DNA of 64,000 nucleotides from Nostoc sp. TCL26-01 (GTDB taxonomy: Bacteria; Cyanobacteriota; Cyanobacteriia; Cyanobacteriales; Nostocaceae): the NCBI RefSeq assembly GCF_013393945.1, contig NZ_CP040297.1, forward strand, positions 2,868,804 through 2,932,803, written 5' to 3'. The translations under genes and the position numbers were made by a program. Within the stretch, counting starts at the first letter, position 1. Every line of letters starts with the position of its first letter. The notes below the pieces were generated by a model. That model was not told the DNA's origin and ran no database searches. It saw only the letters and a program-made list of their open reading frames with translations. Below, in pieces: positions 19,461 to 27,587 of this stretch.

Positions 19461-21347
19461 ATGTGTCACGCCGAACCGATCACTTACTGTGTTCGGGTCT
19501 GTTCAATGACTCAGTGCCTAACTACCCAGAAGTTACCAATGACAAACGTTTCCACCCTGGTCGAACTACTACGCTCTCGTGCTACTCATGAGCCGGACAA
19601 GCTTGCTTATATGTTCCTCGTTGATGGGAAAACACCAGGCCCCACACTCACCTATGGAGAACTAGATCGTCTAGCCCGTGCCATTGGCGCACAATTGCAG
19701 CAACACAAAGCCAAAGGCGAAAGAGCGTTGCTGCTTTATCCCCAAGGTTTAGAAGTGATGGCAGCATTTCTGGGTAGTCTCTACGCTGGAGTCATTGCCA
19801 TACCCGCCCCACCCCCTGATGCTGGGAGGTTAAAACGTGCATTACCACGTTTAAGGGCAATTGTCAAGGATGCCGACGCTAAATTTGTCCTGACGAATCA
19901 GCACTTGCTGAGTACACTGCAAGCAGCCAAAGAAGATTTTCCCGAATTTGAGGAGATGAATTGGTTTGCCATTGAAGATACAGACCTAGACCTAGCAGAC
20001 CAATGGCAAGATCCGCAAGTTAGCCCAGAAACCCTGGCATATCTGCAATATACCTCCGGCTCCACTTCCACCCCAAAAGGTGTGATGATCAGCCACCACA
20101 ACATCATGCATCATTGTGGGTATCTACAAAAAGCCTGTGGTTATGATGCCGAGAGTGTTTCTGTCACCTGGATGCCTTACTTCCATGATTACGGGTTGGT
20201 AGAAGGTTTAACTGTACCCATTTACAACGGACATCCTTGTTATGTCATGTCCCCAATGGCTTTTATTAAACAGCCGTTGCGCTGGTTACAAGCGATCGCT
20301 AATTATCGGGGGACTCACAGCCAAGCACCAAACTTTGCTTACGAACAGTGCGTTCGACGTGTCACTGAGGAGCAAAAAGCTACCCTGGATCTGAGCAGTT
20401 GGGTAGCGGCAGGTAATGCCGCCGAACCAATTAATCCCAGAGTATTAGAAGAATTTTTTGAGAAATTTGCCGACTGTGGTTTCCGATGGGAAAGCTTTGC
20501 TCCCGCCTATGGATTGGCAGAAAATACCCTGTTAGTATCCACCAGCCCTAGACAAGTATCACCTGTACTCTGCTTGGTAGAAAAGTCCCAGATTGAGCAG
20601 AACAAGATTGTCGAGGCGACTAGTTGGCATGAAGGAGTCAGAGCCATACCGGGATGTGGTCAGTTAGTGTGTGACACTCAAGTAGCAATTGTCAACCCTG
20701 ATAGCCTGGTTCGTTGCGCCCCTGATGAAGTAGGAGAGGTTTGGGTAGCAGATCCCAGCGTAGCAGGCGGTTACTGGCATCGTCCCCAAGAAAGTGAAAG
20801 TACTTTCCGCGCCAAGATTACCAGGGAAACAGATACAACAACCTACCTACGAACAGGGGATTTAGGCTTTATGCGGGGTGGTGAGTTGTTCATCACCGGA
20901 CGGATTAAAGACTTAATCATCATCCGGGGTACAAACCACTATCCTCAAGACTTAGAGTGGACAGTCCAGCAAATTCATCCTGCCCTCCGTCCCGATTACG
21001 GTGCGGCGTTCTCCATTGAGGTGGATGGAGTAGAACAACTGGTGATTGTCCAAGAAGTGAAACGTAACCCAGAAGCATTTGATCCAGATGAGATACTCAC
21101 CAGTATTAAACAAGCGATCGCCGAAATCCACGAACTGCAAGTTTACGCTGTTGCCCTAGTGAAGCCAGGAAATGTCCTGAAAACTTCCAGTGGCAAAATT
21201 CAACGCCGCGCTTGTAAAACTAGCTTCCTCACTGGTGAATTGGAAGTGTTAGCAGATTGGAGCGAAAGCCCCAAATTTACAGCCAGTTATCGGCAACTGC
21301 AAGGGGAAGTAGACTCTTTGCTGCAAAAGGTGCAAGTTACTCACTAA
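19461..21347 (+). CDS. Fatty-acyl-AMP ligase (FAAL)
   Basis: An acyl-activating enzyme of up to 628 residues. It should make acyl-AMP from a fatty acid and load the carrier protein encoded two genes downstream. It shows the AMP-binding P-loop Y-T-S-G-S-T-S-T-P-K-G (about 197-207), the A5-like segment A-P-A-Y-G-L-A-E-N-T, the T-G-D-L-G-F motif, G-R-I-K-D-L-I-I-I-R-G and a late S-S-G-K-I-Q-R-R. The order and the A-Y-G-L-A-E-N-T version are those of FAALs rather than acyl-CoA ligases. Start codons at 19461, 19506 and 19539 are all in frame. The family N-terminus T-L-V-E-L-L-R-S-R-A favours 19539. Its stop is 10 bases before the next ATG, so it heads an operon. Confidence 0.9.
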   Translation: MCHAEPITYCVRVCSMTQCLTTQKLPMTNVSTLVELLRSRATHEPDKLAYMFLVDGKTPGPTLTYGELDRLARAIGAQLQQHKAKGERALLLYPQGLEVMAAFLGSLYAGVIAIPAPPPDAGRLKRALPRLRAIVKDADAKFVLTNQHLLSTLQAAKEDFPEFEEMNWFAIEDTDLDLADQWQDPQVSPETLAYLQYTSGSTSTPKGVMISHHNIMHHCGYLQKACGYDAESVSVTWMPYFHDYGLVEGLTVPIYNGHPCYVMSPMAFIKQPLRWLQAIANYRGTHSQAPNFAYEQCVRRVTEEQKATLDLSSWVAAGNAAEPINPRVLEEFFEKFADCGFRWESFAPAYGLAENTLLVSTSPRQVSPVLCLVEKSQIEQNKIVEATSWHEGVRAIPGCGQLVCDTQVAIVNPDSLVRCAPDEVGEVWVADPSVAGGYWHRPQESESTFRAKITRETDTTTYLRTGDLGFMRGGELFITGRIKDLIIIRGTNHYPQDLEWTVQQIHPALRPDYGAAFSIEVDGVEQLVIVQEVKRNPEAFDPDEILTSIKQAIAEIHELQVYAVALVKPGNVLKTSSGKIQRRACKTSFLTGELEVLADWSESPKFTASYRQLQGEVDSLLQKVQVTH

Positions 21348-21357
21348 GGAGAATATC

Positions 21358-23166
21358 ATGCAGCCACTAAAGCAATATTGGGTTGCGGAAGCACTAGAAA
21401 AAGCTTTAGGCGACCCAGGTAATCCAGAAAATATCATGTCGTTCCCACAAGTCATCGACCTAGATGAACGAGAAGAGTTTCCCCACGAGATCATTAACTG
21501 GCTCTACAACTGGAAACTGCAACACTACTACATCCCGACTGAATGCGGTGGCGAATTTACCTGCTTTGATGAGTTTATCTCCTTTGTGCGGGTACTATCC
21601 CGACGAGATCAAACGAGTGCGATCGCCTTTACCACAATGTTTTGGTCATACCTCACCTGGATGGCAGGCACAGAGGAACAAAAGCGCACCCTAGCCAGCT
21701 TCATGAAAGATGCTAACGGTGCTATGTGCCTTGCCTATTCAGAGAAAGCCCACGGTAGTGACTTACTGGCTAGTGATGTCCGCGCCAAGAAAGTTCCTGG
21801 TGGCTACATCTTCAATGGAGAGAAATGGCCGATTAACCGCGCTACCATCTCTGGCGTTACCTTTGTTCTCGCCAAAACAGACGAAGTAGGGGGTGCGCGT
21901 AGCCTCTCCCTATTCATGGTAGAAAAAAGCAAAATTGACCCAGCCAACTATAGCCACCTGCCGAAAATTTTCACCCACGGAGTTCGCGGTTCTGACATGA
22001 GTGGCATCCGTTTTCAGGACTGCTTCATCCCCGAATCTATGCGATTGGGGGCAGAAGGAGCCGGATTAGAACTTGCCCTCAAAGGTTTCCAAATTACCCG
22101 CGCCCTCTGTGCTGCCTTTTCTCAAGGAGCTGCTGACACTGCCTTGCGTACTACCCTGAAGTTTGCTTTAGGACGACAGTTATACGGCAAGACAGTCTTC
22201 GATATGCCCCAACCCAAACGCACCTTAACAGATGCGTTTTTAAATATCTTGATTTGCGACTGTGCCACCATCGGCGTGGCTCGTGGGTTTAACACCATGC
22301 CAGAGCAAATCAGTGTTTGGTCAGCAGTGGTGAAATATTTTGTCACCACCACCTTAGAAACAGTCGTGCAGAACGTCTCAGTCGTTTTGGGGTCACGCTT
22401 CTATATGCGTGAAGAACACGACTACGGCATTTTTCAAAAGGTGTTACGGGACAACTCCATCATCAGTATGTTTGATGGCAGTACAGTTGTTAACCTCCAT
22501 GCCCTGCTGTTGCAGCTACGTCAGCTCACCAAGTCGCGGATCAAAAATGCAGGACGCAACCAAGATGCACTGCCAGCAAGACTTGCAGCCACCTTTGACC
22601 TAACTCAACCTTTGCCCACCTTTGATGGCAAAAAACTCGAACTAGTGAACCGGGGAGGAGATGATGTTCTACAAGGGCTAGAACTAGCGCTGACATCCTT
22701 GCAAAATTTACCAGCAGATGCCAGCCTCAATGCTGATGTGTTACAGCAAATCATCACACTGACGCAAATGGTGCAAGAAGAGTTGAATCATCTGGATTGC
22801 CAAGTCACAGAATCAACCTTCCAATTTGGGCATGAGCAAGCACCAGAAGTCTTCGACTTAGCCAAACAATATTGCGTAATCCACACGGCGGCTAGCTGTA
22901 TATATATGTGGCTCTACAATCGCCACCATCTAGGAGACTTCTTTGCCAAGGGAGAGTGGTTAGCCTTAAGCCTGCGCCAGCTGATGCTCACCTTCCGCCC
23001 CGCCAAAGCATTGCCCGGACGCATCGACGACGAGGCAGTAGCCCAAGAGTTAGTCCGATTGTACAACGACAGTCGGATGTTTTCCATCGTTCCTTTCCAA
23101 TTAGCCAAACCTCAACAACAAGAGACAACAACAGATGCAACTCAAAGACTCCAACTCCAAGCCTAA
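21358..23166 (+). CDS. Acyl-CoA dehydrogenase-family flavoprotein
   Basis: A 602-residue member of the acyl-CoA dehydrogenase superfamily. Residues 1-130 form the helical N-terminal domain. The FAD-contacting beta domain includes A-M-C-L-A-Y-S-E-K-A-H-G-S-D-L-L and P-G-G-Y-I-F-N-G-E-K-W-P-I. A helical C-domain follows at about 235-400, with R-E-E-H-D-Y-G-I-F-Q-K-V-L-R-D-N and F-D-G-S-T-V-V-N. About 180 residues beyond a normal ACAD form an extra C-terminal helical region. Sitting between a FAAL and an ACP, it probably oxidises an acyl group on the carrier protein rather than acyl-CoA. The electron acceptor is unknown; the cluster's NDH-2-like flavoprotein is a candidate. Confidence 0.85.
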   Translation: MQPLKQYWVAEALEKALGDPGNPENIMSFPQVIDLDEREEFPHEIINWLYNWKLQHYYIPTECGGEFTCFDEFISFVRVLSRRDQTSAIAFTTMFWSYLTWMAGTEEQKRTLASFMKDANGAMCLAYSEKAHGSDLLASDVRAKKVPGGYIFNGEKWPINRATISGVTFVLAKTDEVGGARSLSLFMVEKSKIDPANYSHLPKIFTHGVRGSDMSGIRFQDCFIPESMRLGAEGAGLELALKGFQITRALCAAFSQGAADTALRTTLKFALGRQLYGKTVFDMPQPKRTLTDAFLNILICDCATIGVARGFNTMPEQISVWSAVVKYFVTTTLETVVQNVSVVLGSRFYMREEHDYGIFQKVLRDNSIISMFDGSTVVNLHALLLQLRQLTKSRIKNAGRNQDALPARLAATFDLTQPLPTFDGKKLELVNRGGDDVLQGLELALTSLQNLPADASLNADVLQQIITLTQMVQEELNHLDCQVTESTFQFGHEQAPEVFDLAKQYCVIHTAASCIYMWLYNRHHLGDFFAKGEWLALSLRQLMLTFRPAKALPGRIDDEAVAQELVRLYNDSRMFSIVPFQLAKPQQQETTTDATQRLQLQA

Positions 23167-23524
23167 TACTGCCAACGCTGTTGACACCATCCAAGGGTGG
23201 ATTATTAACCAGATTGCTAAACAATTGGGCATCAATGCCCAAACAATCAAAGTTACCGAACCCTTAACCCGCTACGGACTAGATTCCATCGATTCAGTCA
23301 CAATTGTGGGTGAATTGGAAGATTGGTTGAGTGCCGAACTGCCCCCCACCTTACTTTGGGACTACCCCACTATTGAAAAAGCGGCTAATTATTTGGTGAA
23401 TGAGCTAGGTATCTCACCTGCCCAAACAAGCGCCACCGAAGCACCTGCGGTGAATAACAAACCCCAAGAAGCCCCCAAAGAAAAAGCTTGGGGTGGTCTT
23501 TGGAACAAAATTAGTGGCAGTTAA
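23135..23524 (+). CDS. Acyl carrier protein
   Basis: A 129-residue stand-alone carrier protein. The phosphopantetheine site is Ser51 in Y-G-L-D-S-I-D-S. Helix I (I-I-N-Q-I-A-K-Q-L-G) and the later W-D-Y-P-T-I-E-K-A-A-N-Y-L are typical of ACP/PCP domains working with FAAL enzymes. A flexible tail of about 45 residues, rich in A, P, E and K, ends in W-G-G-L-W-N-K-I. The ATG at 23135 overlaps the dehydrogenase end by 32 bases, which implies translational coupling. It would carry the acyl chain between FAAL, dehydrogenase and the MBOAT enzyme. Confidence 0.9.
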   Translation: MQLKDSNSKPNTANAVDTIQGWIINQIAKQLGINAQTIKVTEPLTRYGLDSIDSVTIVGELEDWLSAELPPTLLWDYPTIEKAANYLVNELGISPAQTSATEAPAVNNKPQEAPKEKAWGGLWNKISGS

Positions 23525-23600
23525 GTAATTCGTAATTCGTAATTCGTAATTGAGTCTTTAACTACGAATTACGAATTAGCAATTAGTAATTATTTTGGGG
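23523..23600. repeat. Short tandem and inverted repeat (AATTCGT units)
   Basis: Three AATTCGT units are followed by a spacer and the inverse ACGAATT units (about 23560-23575), giving a stem-loop between the ACP and MBOAT genes. The same unit recurs at 26190-26258 and 52365-52440. It could weaken read-through within the cluster. Confidence 0.6.
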
Positions 23601-23607
23601 GGGCTAA

Positions 23608-25071
23608 TTGAATTTCTCAGAGTTTTCCTTCTGGTGGGTGCTGTTGCTGTTTAGCATCCCTTATTTTACAGTCCGCTATGTTGCCAAGTCCATGCAACTT
23701 TGGCGCGGCTCCTTTGATGCGATTGGCTTGGCGGCGATGTCTTTGCTGTTGTTTGTCAACGCATCTCGTTCTAGCTTTGCCATCTTCGTCTGTGAAATTA
23801 TTTTCAACTACGTTATGGTGTGGTGGATGCTGCGCCAACAAGGCTGGAAAGCTAAAGCGATCGCCTCTACTGTCATCATCATTGATATCGTTATTCTCGC
23901 TTACTTCAAATATTTAAACTTTTTTGTCGAAGATGTTTTAGGGCTAATAGTCCCAGGATTATCAGCCAGTTGGCAATCTAAAAGTATTCCTGGTATGGGT
24001 TCCATCCCGCCTGGATTGTCTTTTTACACCTTCCAAATGGTGGCATTTGTCGTTGACTCCTACACCAGTAAGAAAAAACGTGCCATTGGTGCATTAGATT
24101 ATGTCAACTTTGTCTCCTTCTTCCCGCAAGTTGTCGCCGGTCCCATTGAACGCCGGGGAGATTTGTTTCCGCAAATTGAATCATTCCGGTTTAAATTCAC
24201 TCTAGACAACTTTGAAGCAGGTTTTCGTTGGCTATCTCTAGGGCTATTTATGAAGTTTGTCCTAGCCGATAATATTTCCCCTTACATCAAAATTGATCAA
24301 GCTCAGAATCCTTGGCTGGTATGGTTTTTTGCCTTCTTATTTACATTACAAATTTACTTTGATTTTGGTGGATATAGTTTTATTGCTCTGGGTTTAGCCA
24401 AATTTTTGGGTGTTAACTTAACGATTAATTTCCTTGCGCCTTACACCTCCCAAAGCATCAACGAGTTTTGGCGGAGGTGGCACGTTACTCTTAGTACGTG
24501 GTTCCGAGATTATGTCTTTTTGCCACTCATGGGTAAAAACATGAAGTGGGCCCCATTTTATTTATTTATTACTTTCACTCTCTCTGGTTTCTGGCATGGG
24601 GCTGCTTGGAATTTTATTCTTTGGGGAGCTTACCACGGATTATTGTTGCTGGTACTGCGTTATGCTGGACGACCTTTTTATAAGTTTGTGGGACAGCAAC
24701 GGTTCTTAATGCCGCAGTTTATTTCTTGGGCATTGACTTTTGGTTCGGTGATTTTGGGTTGTCTGTTCTTTATGGAAACCAAGACACCGCGTCTTGTGGA
24801 AAAGTTACAGACAATCGTTACGCCTTGGGCATATTCTCTATCTAATCTGGGGGAAGCTTTGACTTTCTTCCAAGGTAATGAGGCGATCGCTTTGGGGTTT
24901 ACTTTAGTATTAGCCTCGGCGGTGTTGTTGATGGAGCATATCGGTGTTTGGCAGCAGCGTGCGTGTGAATATGATTTGTTGCTGTCTCCTTGGGTGTCGC
25001 GGGTGTTGTTGGCGTTAACGATTTTGCTGGCGGCAAATACGCCTTCTCCGTTTATTTATTTTGAGTTTTAG
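23608..25071 (+). CDS. MBOAT-family membrane O-acyltransferase
   Basis: This 487-residue polytopic protein of the AlgI/DltB type has about eleven hydrophobic segments. Diagnostic residues are F-V-S-F-F-P-Q-V-V-A-G-P-I-E-R (about 168-182), N-E-F-W-R-R-W-H-V-T-L-S-T-W-F-R-D-Y, and the catalytic-histidine segment G-F-W-H-G-A-A-W-N-F with His about 330. It would transfer an acyl group, presumably from the cluster's ACP, to an extracytoplasmic acceptor. The start is TTG 23608 after a G-rich ribosome site. In alginate and cellulose acetylation, AlgI works with an SGNH partner, and such a gene follows here. Confidence 0.9.
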   Translation: MNFSEFSFWWVLLLFSIPYFTVRYVAKSMQLWRGSFDAIGLAAMSLLLFVNASRSSFAIFVCEIIFNYVMVWWMLRQQGWKAKAIASTVIIIDIVILAYFKYLNFFVEDVLGLIVPGLSASWQSKSIPGMGSIPPGLSFYTFQMVAFVVDSYTSKKKRAIGALDYVNFVSFFPQVVAGPIERRGDLFPQIESFRFKFTLDNFEAGFRWLSLGLFMKFVLADNISPYIKIDQAQNPWLVWFFAFLFTLQIYFDFGGYSFIALGLAKFLGVNLTINFLAPYTSQSINEFWRRWHVTLSTWFRDYVFLPLMGKNMKWAPFYLFITFTLSGFWHGAAWNFILWGAYHGLLLLVLRYAGRPFYKFVGQQRFLMPQFISWALTFGSVILGCLFFMETKTPRLVEKLQTIVTPWAYSLSNLGEALTFFQGNEAIALGFTLVLASAVLLMEHIGVWQQRACEYDLLLSPWVSRVLLALTILLAANTPSPFIYFEF

Positions 25072-25173
25072 GGAGTTTTTTTGAACGCAGAGGGAAGAGG
25101 AGGTTAGCGCGGAGGGACGCGGAGGTTGGGAGTTGGTGAGATTTTGCTGGTTTAATATTTTTCTTTTTTTGTT

Positions 25174-26103
25174 ATGAAGAAGTTTTTACAGCTTTCTAGT
25201 TGGTTGATGATCGCTGCTGTTGCTTGGGGGGTTGGTTATTTATACAATGCTCGCTATGGGGGTGAATTGAGCTGGTTAAGGATAATGTATGAGCAGAAAA
25301 AAGCGATTGCTAGTGAGGTGAAATCGCCCAAACGGATTTTGATTGTTGGTGGTTCTGGCGCTCACTACACGGTGGACGCTGGATTGATGCAACAACAATT
25401 GGGTATCCCGACGATTAATATGGCGACAGACGGGCCAGTCGGTTTAGATGTCATTTTAGCCAGCATGGATGATGTGATTAGAAAAGGCGATATTGTTGTC
25501 CTGATTCCAGAGTATTTAATTTTACTAGAGGATGATGGATTGGGCGATCGCTCTGGTCAGTTTGGTGTCGCTATTGGTAAGCCTGGGTTGGGTGGTGTGC
25601 CTGCTAAACAACTGGCTCAAGACATTATGTTATTGGGTGTGCCGACGTTACGCGCTGTTACTAAGTCCTCTGTAGAATTTGCACAAAAGGGTCGCTTGAC
25701 TGGGTATTACTCTGACCCCATCACGGCTAACGGCGATCCCACCGTCATGAAGCAACGCCTCAAAACACCTTGGTGGCAACTGAAAATTAAAGCCCCAGTT
25801 TCTCGTCATGCTTTACGCAGTATCAAGGAGTTTAAAGAGCAGGTAGAAGCTAAAGGTGGAACTTTAGTTTTAGGCTTGTCGTGGATTTATGCCAGCACTG
25901 ACTCTAAAACTCTAGATAACATCAGTAAGACAGCCGAAAAGCTGGGAGAAATCGCTCCTGTGCTTTATGACAAACAAACCTTAAATGTGAAAACCGACTC
26001 TAGTTTGTTTGCTGACACCCATTATCACTTGAATCCCCCCGGTCGTCGCACTCGGACAACTGAACTGGTTGAGCAATTCAGAGCCTTGAATTTAAAGGAG
26101 TAG
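25174..26103 (+). CDS. SGNH/AlgJ-DltD-like membrane-anchored protein
   Basis: This 309-residue protein has an N-terminal signal anchor at about 7-23 (S-W-L-M-I-A-A-V-A-W-G-V-G-Y-L-Y). It then has I-L-I-V-G-G-S-G-A-H-Y-T-V-D, an SGNH-like first block with a serine nucleophile candidate. The late block D-T-H-Y-H-L-N-P-P-G-R carries the D-x-x-H pair near residue 281. The middle G-D-I-V-V-L-I-P-E-Y-L is like the third strand of such folds. Placed directly after an MBOAT gene, it probably acts outside the membrane as the second acyl-transfer component. The spacer before it (102 bases) contains part of a dispersed GCGGAGG repeat. Confidence 0.75.
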   Translation: MKKFLQLSSWLMIAAVAWGVGYLYNARYGGELSWLRIMYEQKKAIASEVKSPKRILIVGGSGAHYTVDAGLMQQQLGIPTINMATDGPVGLDVILASMDDVIRKGDIVVLIPEYLILLEDDGLGDRSGQFGVAIGKPGLGGVPAKQLAQDIMLLGVPTLRAVTKSSVEFAQKGRLTGYYSDPITANGDPTVMKQRLKTPWWQLKIKAPVSRHALRSIKEFKEQVEAKGGTLVLGLSWIYASTDSKTLDNISKTAEKLGEIAPVLYDKQTLNVKTDSSLFADTHYHLNPPGRRTRTTELVEQFRALNLKE

Positions 26104-26189
26104 GGAAAGAGGCAAGATGTTGAGATCACAAGAGTAATTTATAATACCTAATAAAAAATATAAATATCACATAATTCGCCATTCGGTTG

Positions 26190-26258
26190 TCAATTACGAA
26201 TTACGTAGCTTGCTTCCGCGTAGCGGTATTACGAATTACGAATTACGAATTACGAAAA
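26190..26258. repeat. AATTACG tandem repeat with an embedded palindromic insert
   Basis: Units of AATTACG flank GTAGCTTGCTTCCGCGTAGC at about 26204-26225 and continue as four more units to 26257, just before the ATG of the next gene. The frame through the repeat stays open but encodes I-T-N-Y-E-L-R-I-T, an artefact of the repeat. Confidence 0.7.
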
Positions 26259-26260
26259 CC

Positions 26261-27571
26261 ATGTATCAGCTAGACGACGAATTTCGCAACCAGGGTAGAC
26301 TGAGACAATCCGCATCTAGCAGTCCACATCCAGTCCGGATTTGTATTTTAGGTGGTGGGTTTGGTGGATTATATACGGCGTTGGCATTGAGCAAGTTTGG
26401 CAAATTGCCGTCTGTCAAATATGAGATCACTTTAGTAGAACAACGGGATCATTTTTTATTTACGCCCCTACTCTACGAAGTGGTAACAGGAGAATTGCAA
26501 GCTTGGGAAATTGCCCCTGATTATAAAAAACTCTTGGCAAACACCAATGTCCAATTTTGTCAGACGGAAATTCAAGGTGTTGACCTCAAACAGCAATTAG
26601 TCCAGTTGGATAATCGTACACTCACTTACGATTATTTGGTGTTGGCTGTTGGTAAACAGACTTGGTTAGATGGTGTTCCCGGTGCAAAGGAGTATGCGCA
26701 AACCTTTCGGACTTTGGCGGATGCGGAACATTTAAAAGAAAAGTTGAGGTTTTTGGCAGTATCAAATCGTTCAGTCATCAGTGTGGGGATTGTGGGAGCT
26801 GGGCCTAATGGTGTAGAACTGGCTTGTAAACTAGCCGATCGCTTGAAACATCGCGGTAAAATTCACTTGATTGACCGAGGTGATGGAATTCTCAAAACTT
26901 TTTCTCAAGGTAGTCAAGTTGCAGCGTATCGAGCTTTGGCAAAACGCGGTGTGCATTTAGAATTAGACACTAGCATTGAAGCGATCGCTCCTGATGCTAT
27001 CACTCTCAATACCCAAGGCAACACTCGCAAACTGAAAACAGATTTAGTCTTGTGGACGGCTGGGAATCAGTCTATTCCTTGGATTTGTGAACTAGATTGT
27101 CAACACAATCCCCAAGGACTGTTAATCACTTCCCCAACTTTGCAACTAGTCGAGTATCCCAATGTCTTGGTCTTAGGGGATTTAGCTGATATTCGTGACC
27201 ACCGAGGCAACCCCATCCCCGCAACCGCCCAAGTAGCCTTTCAACAAGCACCTCATGCAGCGCGTAATCTCTGGGCAATGCTCAGAGGTCGTCCCCTGAA
27301 ATCATTCCGTTACCTGCATTTAGGTGAGATGTTGACATTAGGGACAAATAATGCTGTAGTTTCTAGCTTTGGCATCACTATTGATGGTCATCTCGGTCGA
27401 ATTATCCGCAGAGGAGTATATATCCAACGTCTGCCAACTTTCAAACATCAATTGCAAGTGGCGATGCGTTGGTTAATCAATGGTATTTTTAAACGATTGC
27501 CCAGTGGGATAAAACGGTTGCTCCGGTCGTATTGGCGACGACAAAGACATCAGCGAAAATCAATAAACTAA
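26261..27571 (+). CDS. NDH-2-like FAD-dependent NAD(P)H dehydrogenase
   Basis: A flavoprotein of about 436 residues from ATG 26261. An upstream in-frame ATG at 26210 lies before repeat sequence and is disfavoured. The FAD-binding motif is I-C-I-L-G-G-G-F-G-G-L-Y-T-A-L. The NAD(P)H-binding motif is V-G-I-V-G-A-G-P-N-G-V-E-L-A, about 160 residues later. The family signature T-A-G-N-Q-S, then L-V-L-G-D-L-A-D-I, and Q-V-A-F-Q-Q-A follow. The C-terminal segment has amphipathic basic helices (K-R-L-P-S-G-I-K-R-L-L-R) that could bind membrane. Type 2 dehydrogenases pass electrons from NAD(P)H to quinone. Its place inside an acyl cluster is unusual. Confidence 0.85.
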   Translation: MYQLDDEFRNQGRLRQSASSSPHPVRICILGGGFGGLYTALALSKFGKLPSVKYEITLVEQRDHFLFTPLLYEVVTGELQAWEIAPDYKKLLANTNVQFCQTEIQGVDLKQQLVQLDNRTLTYDYLVLAVGKQTWLDGVPGAKEYAQTFRTLADAEHLKEKLRFLAVSNRSVISVGIVGAGPNGVELACKLADRLKHRGKIHLIDRGDGILKTFSQGSQVAAYRALAKRGVHLELDTSIEAIAPDAITLNTQGNTRKLKTDLVLWTAGNQSIPWICELDCQHNPQGLLITSPTLQLVEYPNVLVLGDLADIRDHRGNPIPATAQVAFQQAPHAARNLWAMLRGRPLKSFRYLHLGEMLTLGTNNAVVSSFGITIDGHLGRIIRRGVYIQRLPTFKHQLQVAMRWLINGIFKRLPSGIKRLLRSYWRRQRHQRKSIN

Positions 27572-27587
27572 TTAAATAAATACTGTT

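Noticed and set aside
26210..26260. Longer start for the NDH-2-like protein
   Set aside because: The added residues I-T-N-Y-E-L-R-I-T are translated AATTACG repeat.
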